64,000 bases of DNA, taken from Meghimatium bilineatum (taxonomy: Eukaryota > Mollusca > Gastropoda > Stylommatophora > Philomycidae). The notes beneath the pieces were generated by a model. It worked only from the letters and a program-made list of their open reading frames with translations, was not told the origin of the DNA and did not search any database. The position numbers were made by a program, and so were the translations under genes. How positions within the stretch are numbered: position 1 is the first letter of the stretch; the number at the start of each line of letters is the position of its first letter. Below are positions 24,101-34,399 of this stretch, in pieces. The DNA is taken from NCBI GenBank assembly GCA_034231615.1, contig CM067307.1, forward strand, positions 2,461,647-2,525,646, in the 5' to 3' direction.

Positions 24101-27100
24101 AACGCACACAATATATACAGCTTAACAATTACCTGAACATAATACAACCACAACACATTGGAAGGCGTCAGCTGTGAACTCATCACTATGAAACTTTCGA
24201 TCACCACCTTTTTTTGAATGTCAAATATTTGAAGCAGATGTCAGGAAAATGCTTCTCCCCCTGAGACCAGATAAATAGAACACCTTATATGGAGCACAAC
24301 AGCAGCTGACAAACATATGAATACATCACGCAATGTCATTGGGTCAAAGGTCATAAACACATGCATATATCAAACAATGTCATTGCATCTAAGGACATGA
24401 GCAATTGAATGAACAATTAAATGATATTTCAGTTCCCTTTCATATTTCACAACCTAGGTAGTGAAGTTGATGACATTGTGCAAGATGGAGAATCCTAAAT
24501 CACAGAAATCATTCTATGGATGACTACACCATCAAATAAATACTTTTCTGTCATCATCAAACAGTTAAGAAAAGAAATAGTTTCTTTCACATCAGGAATA
24601 TATTGTAGTTTCTTTAACATTAGGAATATATTATAGTTTCTATCACATCAGGAATATATTATAGTTTCTTTCACATCAATGTTTTCAGTGTGGCACACCT
24701 ACAACCCTGTCAGTTATGGGTTTTATTATTTGTATTATATCCATCTCTCTGTGTCTTTCATGTTGCACTCCTACCACCCTGATGGTTATGTAGCACCCCT
24801 AACACCCTGATGGTTATGTTGCACCCCTACCACCCTGATGGTTATGTTGCACCCCTACCACCCTGATGGTTATGTTGCACCCCTACCACCCTGATGGTTA
24901 TGTTGCACCCCCTACCACTCTGATGGTTATGTTGCACCCTCTGCTACTACTCTGATGGTTATGTTGCACCCCCTACCAAAATGATGGTTATTTTACACCT
25001 CCTACCACCATGAAGGTTATGTTGCACCCCCTACCACCATGAAGGTTATGTTGCACCCCCTACCACCATGATGGTTATGTTGCACCCTCTACCACCCTGA
25101 TGGTTATTTTGCACCCTCCTCCACTAATCACCCTGATGATTATGTTGTTTATTAGTATTATTTGTATGCACAGACAGATTGATGAATTAAATGTAGAAAT
25201 CAACAAAAATGAAGCTTACCAAATTCTATAAAAGAGTATGGTCTGGACACTGTATCCAATTTTGATGCATACTGAGAACTGAACTCATTCTGTAGGTCCT
25301 CTAGGTAAGAGAAAGCCAGTCTCTTGGAGAATGTTTTGTCACACAGGACAAGGTAACATACACCCCTCTCGATCATATAACTGCAGACAAAAATGTAATA
25401 TATATTATGACTAGACCAGGATGTGTCATCATTTAAATTACTCAATTTTCTTCTTCCTCTTCAGCGTACGTTCTCAAACTCTTGCTGAATTTCTCTTGTA
25501 GCAGGACCATGGTCCTATAAGATTTCCAGCAGGATGTAGTCCAGAGAATGGAAATGTGTGGTTCTGCCATTTTATTTGCGCCAATGACCCGACATATTAA
25601 TTTTCGGTGGAAATCCCTCAATTAATCCATCAGAGTCTAGAGTCCAACAGTTCCAGTTCGATGCAGATTTATCTGTCATTTTGTATATCTATTATGTTTC
25701 TCTTTATGGGCTGTTTTGTTCTTTATACCAATCTGTCTTAATCTTGAGAATGACCATGATTCACACTTTTGAACATTTTCTGTGCAAACAAAGTCCTCAA
25801 TGCATTAACTATGTGAGATCAATCCACTGATGTACCTATTGAGTCTGTAGCCAATGCTCACCAGTGTCTCGGCTCACTCATTACCGTCAACACCCACATG
25901 TTTACAGGGATATAAAGGTAATCTTTATGGTCATAGATTGTGTCAATAACTTCACCCATTGACAGGGGTCGACTCCCATTTCAACTTTGTGGATCATGTT
26001 CATTGAGTAACTAAGTCATGCATGAAATGAGAATAGTTCTATGACATCATGTTCATTGGGTCACTAAGTCATGCATGACATGAGAATAGTTCTGTGACAT
26101 CATGTTCATTGAGTCACTAAGTCATGCATGAAATGAGAATAGTTCTGTGACATCATGTTCATTGGGTCACTAAGTCATGCATGACATGAGAATAGTTCTG
26201 TGACATCATGTTCATTGGGTCACTAAGTCATGCAAGAATGAGAATAGTTCTGTGACATCAACAACGACAATTCCTCCGTCAGAGTGTTTATCTCCATCAT
26301 GACTGATCATAGTTGGAGTAAAAGTACTACTGGATTCTTTGACAGCTTTCAAAGACCCTGGACCGCGTAGAAAAAGTCCAAGTATATAATTGATAATGAA
26401 TGACTGAGACATCTGTGTACATTATGACATCATCCTCTGTAGTGCTAATATAAATAGCTGCCTTGACTTCTGCATTCACTGTCACATTTTTTGCTTCTGA
26501 AATGTCTGTCAAGCATGTGACTACATAGAAGGTACAGCATAATGTAACTAAAGTGGGTATTCAGTCCTACCCAGGATCAATACAAATAGAGTAACACACT
26601 TGTCTGATGATATCCTCGGCGTGTCCCAACCATGATCTGCCCCTTTTGAACCTGAAGTTGTTCACTTTATTGAGACCAGGATACAGCGAACGCAGAAGCA
26701 GATCGGGGTGTAATTGGTGAACCATATCGGCACTGATTTTAAGATATTCCCAAGCTCACCACATCTTGACTCTCTCAGCTATGGTCAGGTAATCAACGAA
26801 GACTCTCATCGCCTCAGTGTATCCTTGATACATCCCAAGATTACACATGGCTTCATTCTTAATCTTGTCTAGTCTGGCGATCTGTGTATCACTAACCGTG
26901 AATATTGCACACGTGCATTCTATGCTAGATACAACAAGTCCCTAATATAGCTGTACCAGTAGATGTGAAATGTCGCAAGCTGCCATTACTCTCAATACTG
27001 ATAGATCTTTGAGGCCTTGATTATGACATGATTAACATATTCTTCGAAGCAAAGAATGTGATTGAATGTTACTCACAGATAACACAATACAGGTATTCGA

Positions 27101-30100
27101 GAAATAATAACCACATTAAATTTCAATGCTGTGTTTTCTGTGCTGGTGATGTGATTGTTTAGCAAGAAGCACATGAGAGAAGCCTTATTCTGGTTAATCA
27201 TCGTACCAGACTCCGAAGACCAAGATTTCAAGTGGTCTAGTTCCTTTATAATTCTCTTGTAATCACATGTTTGTTTCGTTTCACCAGTTTTATTTCTTAC
27301 CCAGAAGACCAGCTCACAGTGGTGTGCAATGCTCTGAAAAGAAGTATCTTATTCAGAGGGGCTAAATTATAGGGATTTTGTGACTTTTTTTTAATACCTT
27401 TTCTCAACATGCAGAGTTTGAATCATGGACAGGCTATGGGCTGTCAAGAGCTACCAGCTCACAGCTAAAGGAATTATTTCATCATTATCATTTCCTAACA
27501 CTTATATAAGAATATCTCTACATCTTACTAGTTTCAAACACAAATGAAAGCCACACAAGTGCAGTAGCAGATAAATCACTCGCTCATTGATTTCATTACC
27601 ATGGTTTGAGCTCACTCGCAGTAGTGGGGGGAAAAAATAACTCATGTGGTCGGTCGATTCAGCAACCAGGAAATGGGTACCAGATACATACTCTAAGAGG
27701 AAAGAAGAATTACACCATTGTTATGAATTATGTACAGAAGTCGACACTACTCAAGTAGATTCTGGTAAAAATGAGCTAGGCAGCTGTGGCACTTACAGAT
27801 AAAACTGTATTACAATATTAATTACCTTCACAGAGTTAGCAACTACAAAAGTTCAACTTACTGAAACAAATACTGTCACAGAGTTAGCAACTACAAAAGT
27901 TCAACTTACTGAAACAAATACTGTCACAGAGTTAGCAACTACAAATGTTCAACTTAACTGAAACAAATACTGTCACAGAGTTAGCAACTACAAAAGTTAC
28001 TTACTGAAACAAATACTATCCCAGAGTTAGCGAGTACAAAAGTTCAACTTACTGAAACAAATACTGTGTTGTCTCTAGGCTGCATTTTGCTGGTGGGTTT
28101 GGATCCTGGGATAACTTTCGGAAAAGCTGTTTTGCTTGTACCTGATATTCAGCCAGACTTCGACCAGACTGTGAACAAGGTGACATATAATTTCAATCTC
28201 TATATGTGCCAATATTGAAGTAGAAGCATAATTTAATTGATCGCAGATGAAGAATAATATTCAAAATTAATTGTTAATTTAGCTATCCATTATTTTCATT
28301 TTCTTCGTTTTCATTGTTGCTAAACAAAATCAAAAATGTTGAAGCACCTATTCTATCTGTTGGCAGAAACTGTCTTTTGCCAATTGAACAGTCATGCCGG
28401 CTCATCTGGGATCATCCCTCTCAATGACACATTTGACTACTTCCATGATTTGAAGTCGTCACTTTCTGTCTACTTTGTATCAACAGCTAATGAAAATCAC
28501 AGATGCACACACTATACAACTTCCCAACTGCACCATGGTTAGGATCATTGTCACTGCATGTTTGATTCACAGCCTTTTTTAATTCTGACATCTCTACTAT
28601 AAGGAAGATTTCAACAGCATCGGTACATGAATACTGCCAATGATACACTATTTAATTTATATTTGTATGTTGTCTTTTTTTTAACTTATTTGCATAATAT
28701 TTTAATTACCATCACTTATGGGAACACTGGCAGTAGATCATTAAGTTGGTGGGATCATGTGTGAAGAATGAACATCCGTATCTGACAACAAATATTTATG
28801 GTGAACTTTTAGAAGGAAAATTATGAGAAGCAGACCATTTCTTAGATACAAAGATGTGTGCAAGGCCTCAATGAAAGACTTTTCTAGTGACCACAACTGC
28901 TGAAAAATGTGGTAGAGGACCGTGGTCTATGGACGTCGGCATTGCGCAAAGGTGCAGAAACTTTGAAATGCCATTAAGGGATAGGCTAGAACACAAGTGG
29001 CATATACGTAAAGTAAAGGTCAATGCAAAACAGCAGTGGCTGATTCATTCTATAATTATCACTGCCTAATCACACGAACCTACAAAATAACTTGTGCGTA
29101 AATAGGGAGCAAAGACTAGCTATACTGTTTATTTTCCATGCCTGTCACAAGAGATGACTAAGTCGATTTTGGTGTGGAGTTGACTATCTCATCCCATATA
29201 GGGTCAAAGTCACCCAGAAGCCATGATGTGTCAGGTAAAAAGGTACAAATATCACAGCAAACTATGACCCAATGTATTATGTTCTCCAGACTACATCCTG
29301 CTAATGTGCAGGAGTTTGAGAACGAATGCAGAAGATACATACATATTTAAATAGTCTGTAGTCCTTATATTACAATGTTATTTTTCTCAACTTTGAAATG
29401 TATAACATGTAGGGTTGTGATGTAGAGTTGTGATGTAGGGTTGTGATTATATTATGATGTAGGGTTGTGATGTAGGGTTGTGATTATATTATGATGTAGG
29501 GTTGTGATTATATTATGATGTAGGGTTGTGATTATATTATGATGTAGGGTTGTGATGTATATTCTATCCTACACTATAACTGACATCACAAAATCTCAGC
29601 TTTCTTTGAGGAAAGATATTTTTAAAAATCATCAATGTTTTAGTGAGGAGGTCACTTATCAGTAAAACTGTAGTATAGGTCTACACTGTGCTATAAATAA
29701 GGCACTGTTTACATTGACATCATGAATCTCCCTGGAACACCAATTATATCGATATCTTTCATGTCTACTACCGGCTACCAGGCATGCCCAGTCACTATAA
29801 ATGGAACATCCATCTCTTGACACAGATGAGATTGTACAGAGTTCTTTGCTTTTCCAATGATTCTGACTGCATGCTCATTATTTCTGCATGCTACACACTG
29901 AGAGAGCCCCAATTTAGATGGCACGGTAAAATTAGAAATCAGGCTTCATTATAAATACTAAGTCTAATCCTAACCCTAATTCTATATCCCTAACTCGCAT
30001 GCCAGATCACATGCAAAAGTTAGGTAATACCTCAAAACTAGAACAATGGTCACAGTGTAGACCTAAACTGCAAATGCGCCCACTTATCCTATTTTCATTA

Positions 30101-30442
30101 TGTTTCTTTATTCCCAGCTGAGCGAGTTTGATGCTTTCACAGGTTGGCTGGAAAGTGACACATATTTTAACATTCCTTTAGCCGTAACCCTATGTTATCA
30201 TCACAATCTTTGCATATCTAGTATTATAATAATACTATACAATAATATAAAATATTATAATAATACAATAATATAAAATATTATAATAATACAATAATAT
30301 AAAATATTATAATAATACTATACAATAATATAAAATATTATAATAATTATTTGATCAATTTGTGTACCTGCTCATTCTCCTGAACAGAAGCGGAGAGAGG
30401 CAAGCCATCTGCCACTCTGGCTATCATCGTTAGAAGTACCAT
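20973..30442 (-). CDS. SEC22B: SEC22-like vesicle-trafficking R-SNARE (SEC22B type), complete, 5 exons
   Basis: Exons on the minus strand: 30442-30368, 28168-28053, 25380-25220, 23858-23712 and 21127-20973. All introns are GT-AG. The joined frame is 654 nt, 217 codons plus stop, against about 215 in vertebrate SEC22B. It starts [16 protein letters not shown], the near-invariant SEC22 N-terminus. Residues 1-125 form the longin domain, which controls SNARE availability and coat binding. About 130-195 form the R-SNARE coiled coil, with [18 protein letters not shown] and the zero-layer arginine at residue 161 in LMRGEALS. About 196-214 form the tail anchor ([17 protein letters not shown]), leaving a very short RYWIF lumenal end. 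In the known family the protein sits in ER, ERGIC and Golgi membranes and drives ER-Golgi fusion with syntaxin-5 or syntaxin-18 partners. No reading-frame defect is seen. Confidence 0.97.
21311..21380. repeat. Degenerate interstitial telomere-type repeat
   Basis: Several CCCTAA hexamers and variants (CTAACCCTAA, CCCCAAATCTAACC) inside SEC22 intron 4. Consistent with a TTAGGG telomere repeat in this animal. Confidence 0.75.
21540..22375 (-). pseudogene. Non-LTR reverse transcriptase fragment in SEC22 intron 4
   Basis: The minus strand reads [20 protein letters not shown] (the F-A-D-D catalytic box), then [20 protein letters not shown] and VTEFTYLGS. After a broken stretch come [31 protein letters not shown] and [13 protein letters not shown]. 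The order matches RT palm, thumb and the C-terminal region of RTE/Jockey-like ORF2. Frameshifts separate the two halves. Confidence 0.85.
22571..22853. repeat. 47-bp minisatellite, 6 copies
   Basis: A unit with CATTACAAGCATTAACATGA and CTCTCTCTCTGTCCCTCC. Copies are almost identical, so the expansion is recent. In SEC22 intron 4. Confidence 0.95.
22870..23037 (-). pseudogene. Non-LTR 3' fragment, left half of a copy split by a SINE
   Basis: The minus strand reads [20 protein letters not shown], the basic G-K-P segment of ORF2 C-termini. The other half resumes after the SINE at 23308. Confidence 0.7.
23038..23294 (+). mobile_element. SINE-1, complete, with target-site duplication
   Basis: The tRNA-like head has AACGCAGTGGTTAGTGCACT (A box region) and GGTCATGTGTTCATTCCCC (B box region). 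The body has GGAGAGGAGATGGC and CTACGGCATTAATAAATG. Flanks carry a 12-13 bp duplication, CCCATTTTAATG (23026-23037) and CCCATTTTTAATG (23295-23307), differing by one T. Insertion into a non-LTR fragment is therefore directly visible. Mobilisation by a LINE is inferred. Confidence 0.88.
23308..23600 (-). pseudogene. Non-LTR ORF2 C-terminal fragment, right half of split copy
   Basis: The minus strand reads [18 protein letters not shown], then [20 protein letters not shown]. The Y-G-C-E-x-W and FE-x-KCLR motifs mark the region downstream of RT. Confidence 0.82.
23712..23858 (-). CDS. SEC22B: SEC22 exon 4 (SNARE motif)
   Basis: Encodes [20 protein letters not shown] onward to VLMRGEALS, including the zero-layer Arg. 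Acceptor TGTCTCAG, donor GTAAGT. Confidence 0.97.
23859..24576. other. SEC22 intron 3, first part
   Basis: No repeat family or ORF with a domain is recognised. Two near-duplicate phrases (ATGAATACATCACGCAATGTC and CATGCATATATCAAACAATG) suggest an old tandem duplication at 24310-24380. Confidence 0.4.
24577..24682. repeat. 27-bp tandem repeat, about 4 copies
   Basis: A unit with TTTCACATCAGGAATATATT, in SEC22 intron 3. Confidence 0.88.
24750..25145. repeat. 28-bp minisatellite, about 13 copies
   Basis: A unit with CACCCTGATGGTTATGTTGC. The 5' copies are nearly identical and the 3' copies more diverged. Ends 75 bases from SEC22 exon 3. Confidence 0.95.
25220..25380 (-). CDS. SEC22B: SEC22 exon 3
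   Basis: Follows acceptor GTCTGCAG. Encodes [19 protein letters not shown], then [13 protein letters not shown] and [10 protein letters not shown], the core of the longin domain. Donor GTAAGC. Confidence 0.97.
25445..25640 (-). repeat. R1 dispersed repeat (longer subfamily), in SEC22 intron 2
   Basis: CTTGTAGCAGGACCATGGTC and CCAGCAGGATGTAGTCCAGA on plus mark the longer R1 subfamily in minus orientation. Confidence 0.85.
25988..26262. repeat. 53-bp minisatellite, 5 copies
   Basis: A unit with GGGTCACTAAGTCATGCATG. Alternate copies read ATGCATGAAATG or ATGCATGACATG, suggesting doublet duplication. Confidence 0.95.
26330..27330 (-). pseudogene. Non-LTR RT thumb plus start of RNase H, in SEC22 intron 2
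   Basis: The minus strand reads an RT C-terminal region ([20 protein letters not shown]), similar to the KVKGSRLTRGKSWMGRAEDV of 3233-3970. After a break it reads [20 protein letters not shown], an RNase H start in which the usual D-G-S is D-V-S. RT palm-like sequence extends to about 27330 in broken frames. Confidence 0.72.
27570..27710 (+). mobile_element. Possible tRNA-headed SINE fragment
   Basis: GGTTTGAGCTCACTCGC resembles a B box. It is followed by AATAACTCATGTGGTCGGTC and GGAAATGGGTACCAG. Similar to 42950-43090. Weak A box. Confidence 0.35.
27829..28066. repeat. 48-bp array that contains the SEC22 exon 2 donor site
   Basis: Five tandem copies with GAGTTAGCAACTACAAAAGT and ACTTACTGAAACAAATACTG. 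On the minus strand each carries TTTCA followed by GTAAG or a variant, the exon 2 end and donor. The exon uses the first (28051-28052). Copies at 28003, 27908 and 27860 keep GTAAG; the one at 27957 is altered to GTTAAG. Confidence 0.93.
28053..28168 (-). CDS. SEC22B: SEC22 exon 2
   Basis: Follows acceptor TTCACAG. Encodes [19 protein letters not shown] ... [10 protein letters not shown] and ends in two bases of a His codon before donor GTAAGT. The last 14 coding bases and the donor lie inside a 48-bp tandem array (27829-28066). Confidence 0.95.
28169..28739. other. SEC22 intron 1, distal part
   Basis: Short open frame 28336-28542 (plus) has no domain. Nothing else recognised. Confidence 0.4.
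28740..29000 (+). pseudogene. Non-LTR ORF2 C-terminal fragment
   Basis: The plus frame reads [18 protein letters not shown], the R-x-L-R-Y/F-K-D-x-C-K motif near the end of many invertebrate ORF2 proteins. Broken continuation follows. Same family as 35800-36225. Confidence 0.75.
29110..29335 (+). repeat. R1 dispersed repeat, near full length
   Basis: From CCATGCCTGTCACAAGAGAT through CTCCAGACTACATCCTGCTA to GCAGGAGTTTGAGAACGAAT. In SEC22 intron 1. Confidence 0.85.
29408..29565. repeat. 24-bp tandem repeat, about 6 copies
   Basis: A unit with GATGTAGGGTTGTGATTATA; some copies lack the TTATATTAT part. Confidence 0.92.
30225..30345. repeat. AT-only tandem repeat
   Basis: Repeats of ACAATAATATAAAATATTAT, immediately 3' of SEC22 exon 1 in intron 1. 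Confidence 0.92.
30368..30442 (-). CDS. SEC22B: SEC22 exon 1 (codons 1-25)
   Basis: Starts at the ATG complementary to 30440-30442 and ends ...SASVQENEQ before the donor GTACAC. Phase 0. Confidence 0.96.
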
Positions 30443-31048
30443 TTCTCTTGTGCATGCAGAAATGTAATTTGGACTAGGATAGCTGCCGTCTGATCAGTGA
30501 TATTTTAAATAATGAAGATTCAGTCACTCTATAAATGAAGATTATTAATGATGCAGAATGTGAATAGATAGCTGATACGACTGGAATTTATTTCCAATAC
30601 AGCAAGGATTTTTCCTCAGAGTAAAACATTCACGCAAGTCAGAAACATAAAATAAAATGGGTAGTCTGGTCTAAATTAGGACTATATCAATACGTAGTTG
30701 ACACTGAAGATTTGAAATTTTGAGCGAACTCGACGGTGACGAGTGCCACTGCTTAAACTTAAACTATTTCTTTGGGAAAATGCAAGACGTAATAGTAACT
30801 TTAACAGAACTAATATCGGAACAATCACCATAGAATGAAATATTACATATACTTAATTGATATAAATGTCCGTGAGTAATATTTTTACGACCAGAAAGAG
30901 AGAGAAAACGGTTGATAGATGAGTGAAAACATTATAAAAATCCCAATAAAACATTGACGTGTCGCGAAATTTGCTAACAAACAATTATTCTATTTCCTTT
31001 ACGGGAGAACTTCGGAAAGGACGATTACCAAGGGCTGCCAACTCATTT
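30443..31048. promoter_or_regulatory. SEC22 5' flank (5' UTR/promoter region, not resolved)
   Basis: Immediately upstream of the SEC22 start on the minus strand. Bases 30725-30750 hold a small CpG-containing patch (GAACTCGACGGTGACGAGTG). No TATA box at a sensible distance and no 5' UTR intron can be defined from sequence alone. Confidence 0.3.
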
Positions 31049-31094
31049 CATCATAAATCGCTATTGACGTCTCTAAAAAGCACCAGAAAGCACT

Positions 31095-31215
31095 AATTAA
31101 TAAATCCGTAACCCGTCAGGGTCGTACGGGTATCAAATTGGATGCTTCAGCACACAGAGTCTTTCAGCGATTTCTATCTTCAACGATGCGGAGTGCGGAA
31201 AAATCGTGTCCAAGA
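31095..31215 (-). mobile_element. Non-LTR 3' end inserted in hAT-like remnant
   Basis: AACCCGTCAGGGTCGTACGG and TTCTATCTTCAACGATGCGG match the 3' end of the family seen at 17530 and 55720. Confidence 0.72.
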
Positions 31216-32143
31216 AAACACTTTAAAAAATTTTGAAGCACTAAAAAATGCACCAAATACTTTCCGTAAAATAATACATGACAACACATTATAATTTAGT
31301 AATATCAGTTAATCTGATTAATAATATTATTTCAGACTGCATAATCACAGTCAGACAACTTTTATTTTATGTGTCTTTATCCTGGTTCATTTAGTGTTGT
31401 CAACATGTTTTTGCCAAAAGACACTAGTCTCATGCCAAGAATGCACACACAAAATAATAAGAAAATACCACACACAAAAACACATATTATTCAAAAAATG
31501 TATCAAGTTTTAACATTCTAATTCCGACTCCTAGAAAGGAACTCGGCTGTAGCATGTGACACAGCTATATGTAGAGAATGGCACACACATCTAACTAGGA
31601 TCAGATGAGGAATTTCAAATTGTAATTTTGTGTACACTCCATTGCTTATACCTGTCATGACGTATGGATTACCAGTGCCTAACGCAACTAGTTAAAGATA
31701 ACATGAACACATCGCTGAAAAATGCAAGCCGCATCGACCAAGACAGAGAAGGGCTCAGAGAAGATTATTGGGAAGATAACGTTCTGGAAAGAATAATCAC
31801 ATGACACACAGCACAACTAGTCTTTGCAACACAAGTCCATTATCCTTCAAACATTTTTCTCAGAATATTGCTTCAGCGTTAAGATCACACGGTTCAACTA
31901 AGTCTAAAAAAGTAACACTAAACTGTTTTCACGGGAAAATATCTTATTTCTATGACAAGTAGATTAGTAGCAGAAATATAATTGCTTTCATCAATTACTA
32001 AGCTGAATTTGCTATTCACAATATCAAATCTTTTTGGAAATATGGTGGGAGCACATTTTAAATAACTGAACTATACTTCGATCTTCTAAGCTTTATGTTC
32101 TTGCATCCTTTACTGTCACCAAAGTGTACCTTACAGAGTTCAC

Positions 32144-32455
32144 TTAAATTACTCTTACGGAACAATGTCCAGCTGCGAAAAAATATATGCCTGCTTCTGT
32201 TGCTTTCACATAATTGCTAAGAGTGTTAAATGAAAGTTGTATTTGTTCATGGAATGGTTCTTTATCTTTCTTATGTTGTGTTATCTCAACGTGTTTCTCA
32301 ATATCTTTTATCGTCGTTGCTATTTTACATTCACAATACGTACAATAACATTTCGTGTCATCTCTTTCAACTCTAATTAACCATTTTTTATATCTTGAAT
32401 CATGTAGCCACCGTGCACTGAAATGCTGTGGTATATCTTGCTCATTATGATACAC
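32144..32455 (-). pseudogene. BED-type zinc-finger fragment of a hAT-like transposase
   Basis: A 103-codon minus-strand frame reads RWLHDSRYKKWLIRVERDD, then a finger with Cys-x2-Cys (CTYC), 13 residues, His-x5-His (HVEITQH). The R-Y-K-x-W-L lead-in and finger spacing are typical of the N-terminus of hAT-related proteins. No catalytic part follows before the stop. It could also be a host-domesticated finger, but surrounding transposon-like sequence argues for debris. Confidence 0.6.
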
Positions 32456-32810
32456 AAATATAAATTAAACAGCAGTGTAGTCACAGCAAAGATCCTGGAA
32501 TGATTGTGAATATGCAAATCAACAATGACATTTTAAATTTCGGCTCTACTTAGGCCTACTATTTATAGCGAATTCGTTTTTTTTAAGTGTTCACAAAAAT
32601 GTTCAAAAATAAACCAACGTTTTTGAATGGAACACATTGTCTGACGAGTCAGAAAGCACAAAAAAGAACTAAATAATTACAAAATGCATTAAATTCACCA
32701 GAAAAGTTTTGAAAAGCACTAAACTATGCGGCCCAGCTATTTCAAAAATGTTGGCACCAGATAACTTAAAAGAGCACCAGAATGGCAACTATATGATTGT
32801 CTATTTGTCT

Positions 32811-33130
32811 TGGCGTAGTGTCAGAGGCGTAGTGGTTAAGCTGTTTGCCTTGCGTTCACGGGTTCGAATCCGGCTCGTGTCGTCTTGTTTAAAAGATGGA
32901 TTTTTTTTCGGAGATCCCTGTGGATTATCACTTGAAGCGGGGTGCAAAGGGAACGCATTGCTCTAGACGGACCCAGGGTTAGCAGATAACCAAGATCCCA
33001 AATGTACCTCCACGCGGTGCACCCTGGAAACAGAAATACAGCAGCTCGAGCTGATTCTGGCCAAACCATTTGGGGATCGTGTCCGAGAATGTGGAGGTAG
33101 CAGATGGAAAGAGATTTGACTGCACAAGAG
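32811..33130 (+). mobile_element. SINE-2, tRNA-headed
   Basis: The head has AGAGGCGTAGTGGTTAAGCT (A box) and GGGTTCGAATCC (a canonical B box). The body has GATCCCTGTGGATTATCACT and GGGGATCGTGTCCGAG. Relatives: 34400-34625 and the minus copy at 63540-63615. A lone tRNA gene is excluded because no acceptor stem closes. Confidence 0.78.
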
Positions 33131-33478
33131 ACAGACAATATCTCCGACACCACCAGCATCACCACATATAGCGACACTGTCTACATACAGTGAAGTTAGT
33201 CAGTCCAGTCCGAACATTAGAGGGGCGGCCAATGTAAAATGCACGTAAAGGTAGATGCATGGCGAGAGACAAAAAAGATTTCATACCGAGTACAATGAAA
33301 CAATGAAAGGGCAGAACAGCACTAGAGGGCAGCGCGGACTGCAAATAGAAAGTGAAAAGTCCCTAGGAAAGGGGAACTACAAGCTCCGTCAGCTCGAGAC
33401 GAGCTTCTAGTTACCTGTGTTCCTTACAGACAAACCCCCAGACCCATTCATTGGCGTTTCGTAAAGCAAGAAGACCTA
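33131..33478. other. GC-richer unknown sequence
   Basis: Contains many CpG (GAGGGGCGGCCAATG, GGGCAGCGCGGAC). No domain. Forms the left part of the 33.1-34.6 kb block. Confidence 0.4.
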
Positions 33479-34009
33479 ATCCAACTCTAATGTCGAGCCT
33501 TCCTAAACAGGAAATATGTTCGCGAAGAGAAAGGGTTCTGTACCCGATGGGCTTAGGCAAGAAAGGGACAACGATGGTAGTCCTGGCCCAACTCTACTGT
33601 CAAGGTTTCCTATACCGGAAGTACACTTGCAGAGAGAAAGGGTTCCGTACCCGATGGGCTCAGGCACAAAAGGGACAACGATTTAGCCCTGGCCCAACTC
33701 TACTGTCAGGTTTTCCTACACCGGAAATACACTTGAAGAGAGAAAGGGTTCAGTACCTGATGGGCTCAGGCACAAAAGGGACAACGATTTAGCCCTGGCC
33801 CAACTCTACTGTCAGGTTTTCCTACACCGGAAATACACTTGAAGAGAGAAAGGGTTCAGTACCTGATGGGACCAGGCACAAAAGGGACAACGATTTAGCC
33901 CTGGCCCAACTCTACTGTCAGGTTTTCCTACACCGGAAATACACTTGAAGAGAGAAAGGGTTCAGTACCTGATGGGCTCAGGCGCTATTGGGACAAGGAC
34001 GCTCAGCTC
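33479..34009. repeat. 106-bp tandem array, 5 copies
   Basis: GGCCCAACTCTACTGTC recurs at 33585, 33691, 33797 and 33903, exactly 106 bp apart. A diverged copy leads at 33479. A more distant relative (GGGCCCAACTCCTCTGTTGA, then GGTTCAGTACCCAATGGGC) lies at 34110-34200. Confidence 0.95.
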
Positions 34010-34399
34010 GAGAACGCCTTGCTCTCAAACGCGAGGTGTGAGACTCGAACTTGGACAAGGGGTACACGATGTCGGTGAACGACACCTCTGCTAAGAGGGC
34101 GAAAGAGCCAGGGCCCAACTCCTCTGTTGAGTTCTTCCCCTTAAGGAACCACGTTCACGGATGAGAAACGGTTCAGTACCCAATGGGCACAGGCACAGCA
34201 CGTCCAATTACACGAAGCAAGTTCATAGACAGTGGAACACCTCGTGCAAGTCAGACGAGAGCAAAAATCGTCTGGGCGAAGAATTGCCACTACGCGTGCC
34301 TGGAGACAGATATAGAGGCTGTCACAGGTTAAGGGTAGCCCACCCGAATTGTCAAGGCATGCCGAAATCGGATGTGCTAGGCCTACAAGGTGAATAACG
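34010..34399. other. GC-richer unknown sequence after the 106-bp array
   Basis: Includes the distant relative of the 106-bp unit. No protein domain or RNA gene recognised. Confidence 0.4.

Larger units (their letters stand above)
31049..32795 (-). mobile_element. hAT-like DNA transposon remnant
   Basis: The left end reads AAGGGCTGCCAACTCA; the right end, reverse-complemented, reads TAGTTGCCATTCTGGTGC. Both ends carry repeated GCACCA/AGCACTAA motifs (31075-31095, 31225-31255, 32650-32790), as in subterminal regions of hAT elements. A BED-type zinc-finger ORF lies inside, but no catalytic domain was found. A non-LTR 3' end (31095-31215) interrupts the left part. Near 31660 a VMTYG-containing scrap may be another retro insertion. 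Confidence 0.42.

Noticed and set aside
27829-28066. Direct repeats considered as a CRISPR array (also 44572-44812 and 49692-50105)
   Set aside because: Units are contiguous without unique spacers, and the window is clearly eukaryotic.
32820-32885. tRNA gene from the GGGTTCGAATCC box
   Set aside because: A and B boxes are present but no closing acceptor stem; related copies show it is a SINE head.
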